A stretch of 64,000 bases of DNA from DTU032 sp964346175 (lineage in GTDB: Bacteria; Bacillota; Clostridia; Saccharofermentanales; DTU023), in assembly GCA_964346175.1 (NCBI GenBank), contig CAYFTG010000005.1, positions 1 through 64,000 on the forward strand, in the 5' to 3' direction. How positions within the stretch are numbered: the stretch's first letter is position 1; each line of letters begins with the position of its first letter. Below are positions 60,320 to 64,000 of this stretch, in pieces. Both the position numbers and the translations under genes were made by a program. The notes under the pieces were generated by a model. That model did not search any database and was not told the DNA's origin. It saw nothing but the letters and a program-made list of their open reading frames with translations.

Positions 60320-61389
60320 GTCTAATTTTGGTGCTCAATCCCGGTTCCACGTCGACGAAGATTGCTGTCTATAAAGGCGAGAAGTCGCTTTTCTCGCGCA
60401 GTATTCGCCATGAAGAGGAGAGTAGTAAAGTACCGCGCATTATCGATCAGTTAGAATTTCGCTTGCGTCTTGTGAGAGAGACTTTGGCCGAGGCAAAGAT
60501 TAATTTGACTGAATGTGCTGCCATTATTGCGCGCGGCGGTCTGCTTCACCCGGTTGAGGGCGGAGTCTTTAAGATCAATCAGGCCATGATTGATGATCTG
60601 GCTACTTGCCGCTACGGCGAACATGCGAGCAACCTAGGGGCGCTGATGGCGGCTGAACTGGCCACTTCTAAGACCATGCCTGTCTATATCGCAGATCCCG
60701 TGGTCGTTGATGAGATGATAGCGGAAGCCAAGATTAGCGGTTGGCCCGAGTTTAGGCGAGTCGCCATCTCTCATCCGCTTAATCAAAGAGCTGTAGCCAA
60801 GCGCTTTGCTCGTGAACAGGGGCAGAAATATGAGGATTTGAATCTCATCATTGCTCACATGGGTGGCGGTACTTCTGTTGGTGCTCACCGTCAGGGTAGG
60901 ATCATTGATGTTAACAACGCCTTAGACGGAGACGGTCCCTTTTCCGCAGAACGAACGGGGAGTCTACCACTGCGTAGCGTGCTTGATTTTTGTTACAGTG
61001 GTAAACATAGCAGGGAGGAAGCGCAACGCCTCTTTATCGGGCAAGGTGGCTTGTACGCCTATTTAGGTACGAAAGATGGCATTGAAATAGAAAAACGCCT
61101 GCAGTCAGGCGATCAGGAGGCCGACTTGTTGATCCGCGCTATGGCGTATCAGACGGCGAAAGAGATCGGCTCCCTGGGGGCAGTTCTTTACGGTGAGGTC
61201 GATGCGATTTTGCTCACCGGAGGCCTAGCCTATATGGAAGAATTGACAAAGTTGATCAGTGAACGAGTTAGCTATCTCGCCCCGATACATGTTTTCCCGG
61301 GCGAAGATGAAATGGGCGCTCTCGCCTTAGCCGCGGACGAAGTTATGTCCGGCAAGGCAGAAGCAAAAGAATATAGAAGTGAAAGCTAA
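60316..61389 (+). CDS. buk: Butyrate kinase
   Basis: 357 residues, acetate kinase/ASKHA family. Starts MSLILVLNPGSTSTKIAVYK; also IIARGGLLHPVEGGVF, VAISHPLNQRAVAKRFA, LIIAHMGGGTSVGAHRQGRI, and AILLTGGLAYMEELTKLI. It makes ATP from butyryl or isobutyryl phosphate, the energy-conserving step. ATG 60316 is 5 bases after AAAGGAG; the GTG at 60310 overlaps that site. Confidence 0.96.
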   Translation: MSLILVLNPGSTSTKIAVYKGEKSLFSRSIRHEEESSKVPRIIDQLEFRLRLVRETLAEAKINLTECAAIIARGGLLHPVEGGVFKINQAMIDDLATCRYGEHASNLGALMAAELATSKTMPVYIADPVVVDEMIAEAKISGWPEFRRVAISHPLNQRAVAKRFAREQGQKYEDLNLIIAHMGGGTSVGAHRQGRIIDVNNALDGDGPFSAERTGSLPLRSVLDFCYSGKHSREEAQRLFIGQGGLYAYLGTKDGIEIEKRLQSGDQEADLLIRAMAYQTAKEIGSLGAVLYGEVDAILLTGGLAYMEELTKLISERVSYLAPIHVFPGEDEMGALALAADEVMSGKAEAKEYRSES

Positions 61390-61410
61390 GAAAGAAGAGC
61401 TTAAATAAAA

Positions 61411-62124
61411 ATGAGTAAAGAAGAGGGGACATTCCCCGTTAGCTTAAAGAAGATTACGATCATTGCCGGCCATTTCGGTAGCGGCAAGACCGAAGTCGCT
61501 CTTAATCTGGCGATGCAAAGCGGGCGTGAAGGACAGCCGACACGTTTATTGGACTTGGATATTGTCAATCCTTATTTTCGTTCCTTTGAAGCGAGAAAAC
61601 CGCTGGAAGCTGCCGGCGTGGACTTATTGGTTAGTTCCATGGGTGGCTACGCAGATATGCCGGCCATTCCGGCCGATGTCATGAGTATCTTCGCCCCCAC
61701 TGAGACCAGAGAAATTGTCGATTTGGGTGGTGACCCGGACGGTACCCGCCTGCTAGGCATGTACGAGCGGCAATTGAAGAAGGCCGATTTCGATTTCTTC
61801 TTTGTTTTCAATGCGAATCGACCCGAAACAGCTAGCTTTGAGCAAGGTCTGCGTTTTTTTGAAAATATTGAATTTATCTCGAAGCAGAAATTTAGCGGTA
61901 TTATTAACAATACGCATTTGATACATGAGACGACAATGGCTGATGTTCTGAAAGGACAAGAGCTGGCGCTCAAGATAGCCGCAGAGGTAAATTTGCCTCT
62001 GATCTGCAATGTCATGACGCAAAAAGTATTTGATGAATTTCAGGAAAGTCCCGCCTCTGCAGCAATGTTGGAGGCCCCTGTTTTCTTGATTGATCTTTAC
62101 ATGAAGAAACCGTGGGAAGTATAG
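61411..62124 (+). CDS. P-loop ATPase associated with the ptb-buk-vor operon
   Basis: 237 residues. Walker A in IIAGHFGSGKTEVALNLAMQ, LLDLDIVNPYFRSFE and IVDLGGDPDGTRLLG (Walker B-like), with FFFVFNANRPET downstream, a MinD/ParA-like SIMIBI fold. Homologues are often found next to butyrate kinase or 2-oxoacid ferredoxin oxidoreductase genes and are labelled ATP-binding protein. A role in metal-cluster assembly or maturation of the oxidoreductase is conceivable but not shown. Lies between buk and the ferredoxin subunit, co-directional. Confidence 0.8.
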   Translation: MSKEEGTFPVSLKKITIIAGHFGSGKTEVALNLAMQSGREGQPTRLLDLDIVNPYFRSFEARKPLEAAGVDLLVSSMGGYADMPAIPADVMSIFAPTETREIVDLGGDPDGTRLLGMYERQLKKADFDFFFVFNANRPETASFEQGLRFFENIEFISKQKFSGIINNTHLIHETTMADVLKGQELALKIAAEVNLPLICNVMTQKVFDEFQESPASAAMLEAPVFLIDLYMKKPWEV

Positions 62125-62184
62125 ATTTAATTATTTACATATATTAGAAGAAGATGAGCAATCATCAGTGGAGGGTTTTTTATT

Positions 62185-62418
62185 ATGAAAGGGAGAGTTA
62201 CGTTTCGTACAGATTGGTGCAAGGGTTGCGGGCTTTGCATTCCTGTATGTCCCGTAGACATTATTTTTATCGATGAATCCGTGACGAACAGCAAGGGCTA
62301 TCACCCGGCGACTGTTGTCGAGATGGACAAGTGCATCGGCTGTGCCAACTGTGGCCGCATGTGTCCGGATTCAATCATTACTGTCGAAAGACAGCGTAGA
62401 GTAAAGAAAGAGAAGTAG
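62185..62418 (+). CDS. 4Fe-4S ferredoxin subunit of 2-oxoacid:ferredoxin oxidoreductase
   Basis: 77 residues with two [4Fe-4S] motifs: CKGCGLCIPVCP and CIGCANCGRMCP. It passes electrons from the TPP centre to ferredoxin. It directly precedes the alpha subunit, a typical order for Vor/Kor delta-type subunits. ATG 62185 follows GGAGGG. Confidence 0.93.
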   Translation: MKGRVTFRTDWCKGCGLCIPVCPVDIIFIDESVTNSKGYHPATVVEMDKCIGCANCGRMCPDSIITVERQRRVKKEK

Positions 62419-62428
62419 GAGGATAGCA

Positions 62429-63496
62429 ATGGCAAAAGAACTATGGAAGGGTAATGAGGCGATGGCGGAAGCTGCCATCCGCGCCGGTCTGAAATGTTAT
62501 TTCGGCTATCCCATTACTCCACAAAGTGAGATACCGGAATACTTTTCCTTGCATCTGCCGGAACACGGCGGAGTCTTTTTGCAGGCGGAATCGGAAATTG
62601 CGGCGATCAACATGGTCTACGGCGCAGCCGGTTCGGGAGTGAGAACGATGACCTCGTCCTCCTCGCCCGGCATCAGCCTCAAGCAGGAAGGTATTTCGTA
62701 TATTGCAGGTGCTGAGCTTCCCTGTGTAATTTTGAACGTAATGCGTGGCGGCCCCGGTCTGGGCACGATCCAACCGGCGCAAGGAGATTATTTCCAAGCA
62801 ACGCGCGGTGGCGGCAATGGCGATTATCGTGTAATTGTGCTGGCTCCTGCTAATGTTCAGGAAGCCACAGACTTGATGCGTTTGGCCTTCGACTTGTCTG
62901 ATAAATACCGTATGCCGGCAATGATTTTGGCAGACGGCATGATCGGGCAAATGATGGAGCCGGTGGAATGGCCGGACGAGCCCACTCCGGAACCGATCGC
63001 AAAACCGTGGGCCACAACCGGCACAAAATGCGAGCGCAGACACAACGTGATCAACTCCTTGTTTATGGAGCCGGAAGCATGCGAGACCCATAACGAAAGA
63101 CTAGATCAGAAATATCAGACAGTGACAGCTAACGAGATTCGTTATGAATTAGTCGGTGACGAGGAGCCGGAAATATTATTCGCCGCCTTCGGCACGCCTT
63201 CGCGTCTGGCGCGTGCAGCAGGCAAAATTTTGGCCGAAGAAGACGGCATCAAATCAGCGGTCTTCCGTCCGATTACTCTCTGGCCCTATCCCTATGATGA
63301 GCTCCACGAAGCTATCAAACGGGACAGCGTGCAGGCGGTTGTTACCGTCGAGCTCAATACCGGTCAGATGCTGGATGATGTCAAAATCGCCAACCAGGGC
63401 AGCAAGCCGATTTCCTTCGTTGGGAAAGCAGGCGGCATGATCCCCACACCGCGCGAGATTGCTCAAGCTGCCAAAGAAGCACTGGGGAGGAAATAA
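62429..63496 (+). CDS. vorB: 2-oxoacid:ferredoxin oxidoreductase alpha subunit (VorB-like)
   Basis: 355 residues. FGYPITPQSEIPEYFS, QAESEIAAINMVYGAAGSGV, TMTSSSSPGISLKQEGISYI, LNVMRGGPGLGTIQPAQGDY and the C-terminal FRPITLWPYPYDEL. This is the form usually annotated as ketoisovalerate:ferredoxin oxidoreductase, which decarboxylates branched-chain 2-oxoacids to acyl-CoA. 2-Oxoglutarate (KorA) is the main alternative. The ptb-buk neighbours favour ketoisovalerate. Two bases separate its stop from the beta-subunit start. Confidence 0.9.
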   Translation: MAKELWKGNEAMAEAAIRAGLKCYFGYPITPQSEIPEYFSLHLPEHGGVFLQAESEIAAINMVYGAAGSGVRTMTSSSSPGISLKQEGISYIAGAELPCVILNVMRGGPGLGTIQPAQGDYFQATRGGGNGDYRVIVLAPANVQEATDLMRLAFDLSDKYRMPAMILADGMIGQMMEPVEWPDEPTPEPIAKPWATTGTKCERRHNVINSLFMEPEACETHNERLDQKYQTVTANEIRYELVGDEEPEILFAAFGTPSRLARAAGKILAEEDGIKSAVFRPITLWPYPYDELHEAIKRDSVQAVVTVELNTGQMLDDVKIANQGSKPISFVGKAGGMIPTPREIAQAAKEALGRK

Positions 63497-63498
63497 AG

Positions 63499-64000
63499 AT
63501 GGATATGGATGTAGTCTACAAAAAATCTGCAGCCCTGGAAGACGTAGAAATGCACTATTGTCCGGGCTGTACACACGGAATAATTCATAAATTAGTGGCT
63601 GAAGTGATTGAGGAAATGGATATCCTCGGCGACACCATTGGCGTGGCGCCGGTGGGCTGTGCGGTTTTTGCCTACGATTACTTCGCCTGCGACATGCATG
63701 AAGCGGCACATGGACGTGCCCCGGCAGTAGCCACAGGCATTAAACGCGCCTTGCCGGACAAAATGGTCTTCACTTATCAAGGTGACGGCGACCTAGCCGC
63801 AATCGGCACAGCCGAGATCGTCCATGCCGCTATGCGCGGAGAAAAGATCACGACAATTTTCGTTAACAATACTAACTACGGCATGACCGGCGGCCAGATG
63901 GCCCCGACCACTCTTGTCGGTCAAAAGGTTACAACCGCGCCGTTGGGACGTTCACAAGAACATTACGGTTCACCAATAAAAGTGGCGGAAATGCTCTCCA
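63499..64000 (+). CDS. 2-oxoacid:ferredoxin oxidoreductase beta subunit, partial (runs off right edge)
   Basis: Open to the window end, 167 residues read. The Cys motif YCPGCTHGIIHKL, PVGCAVFAYDYF, HGRAPAVATGIKRALPDK, the TPP-binding GDGDLAAIGTAEIVHAA and NNTNYGMTGGQMAPTT identify the TPP-binding beta subunit (VorA/KorB). It forms the catalytic core with the alpha subunit just upstream. ATG 63499 follows GGGGAGG; a second Met two codons on is possible. A gamma subunit may follow beyond the edge. Confidence 0.93.
   Translation, partial: MDMDVVYKKSAALEDVEMHYCPGCTHGIIHKLVAEVIEEMDILGDTIGVAPVGCAVFAYDYFACDMHEAAHGRAPAVATGIKRALPDKMVFTYQGDGDLAAIGTAEIVHAAMRGEKITTIFVNNTNYGMTGGQMAPTTLVGQKVTTAPLGRSQEHYGSPIKVAEMLS

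Overview
The window is about 64 kb of gene-dense bacterial chromosome with moderate GC (by eye just under 50%). It looks like an anaerobic, amino-acid-fermenting Firmicute of the class Clostridia. The evidence is the HrcA/CIRCE-controlled dnaK locus, the split glycine decarboxylase (gcvPA/gcvPB), strong AGGAGG ribosome sites with many GTG/TTG starts, the yicC-remA-gmk-rpoZ order, pyruvate phosphate dikinase, a phosphate butyryltransferase/butyrate kinase operon, cohesin and dockerin modules, and the lack of any respiratory gene. I cannot name the species. No rRNA, tRNA, CRISPR array, insertion sequence or prophage is visible. No gap between genes exceeds about 250 bases, and the larger gaps hold the promoters, terminators and palindromes listed.

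Layout. 1-7038: the 5' end of glnS (minus strand), a DUF5685 / Cys-rich J-protein / membrane-protein trio, two divergent exported proteins that look like catalytically degenerate peptidases (S11-like and M28-like), and an NfeD-SPFH pair. 7038-14809: hemW, then hrcA-grpE-dnaK-dnaJ behind a sigma-A promoter with a perfect CIRCE and a second CIRCE-like palindrome over the promoter, then a DEDD exonuclease and a DUF436 protein. 14895-20585: gcvT-gcvH-gcvPA-gcvPB, a terminator, and gap with its own promoter and terminator. 20746-24252: a zinc-ribbon membrane protein, a GtrA-like gene and a class II aldolase gene that overlap head to head and both seem shortened at the 5' end, and an OPT-family transporter. 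24468-29160: hpf, pcrA, dgt and a YfbR-like nucleotidase. 29394-39495: a tightly spaced envelope cluster with a dockerin-bearing glucosaminidase, a membrane-anchored cohesin protein, GtrA, folC, a TPR membrane protein, an asparagine-synthetase homologue without its glutaminase residues, and a D,D-carboxypeptidase with an LPETG tail. 39569-52054: rplM-rpsI with a probable L13 leader, tsaE-tsaB-rimI, an HPr-like protein, uvrC, a phosphoesterase, yicC-remA-gmk-rpoZ, glyS and ppdK. 52076-59153: a DUF1624 acyltransferase, hemZ, a heterodimeric ABC exporter and a second SPFH protein. 59295-64000: ptb-buk, a P-loop ATPase and ferredoxin-dependent 2-oxoacid oxidoreductase subunits, running off the right edge.

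How the genes fit together. An OPT-type peptide importer, glycine cleavage, and a 2-oxoacid:ferredoxin oxidoreductase coupled to Ptb/Buk would let the cell turn (branched-chain) amino acids into acyl-CoA, acyl phosphate, a fatty acid and ATP, with ppdK linking pyruvate and PEP. The most unusual region is the 29-39 kb envelope cluster. It encodes one cohesin on a membrane-anchored protein and one dockerin on a wall hydrolase, next to each other and with no cellulase in sight, which suggests a non-cellulosomal cohesin-dockerin system for cell-wall remodelling. The most unusual regulatory region is 59182-59323, with three different palindromes before ptb, one of which spans the promoter spacer and -10.
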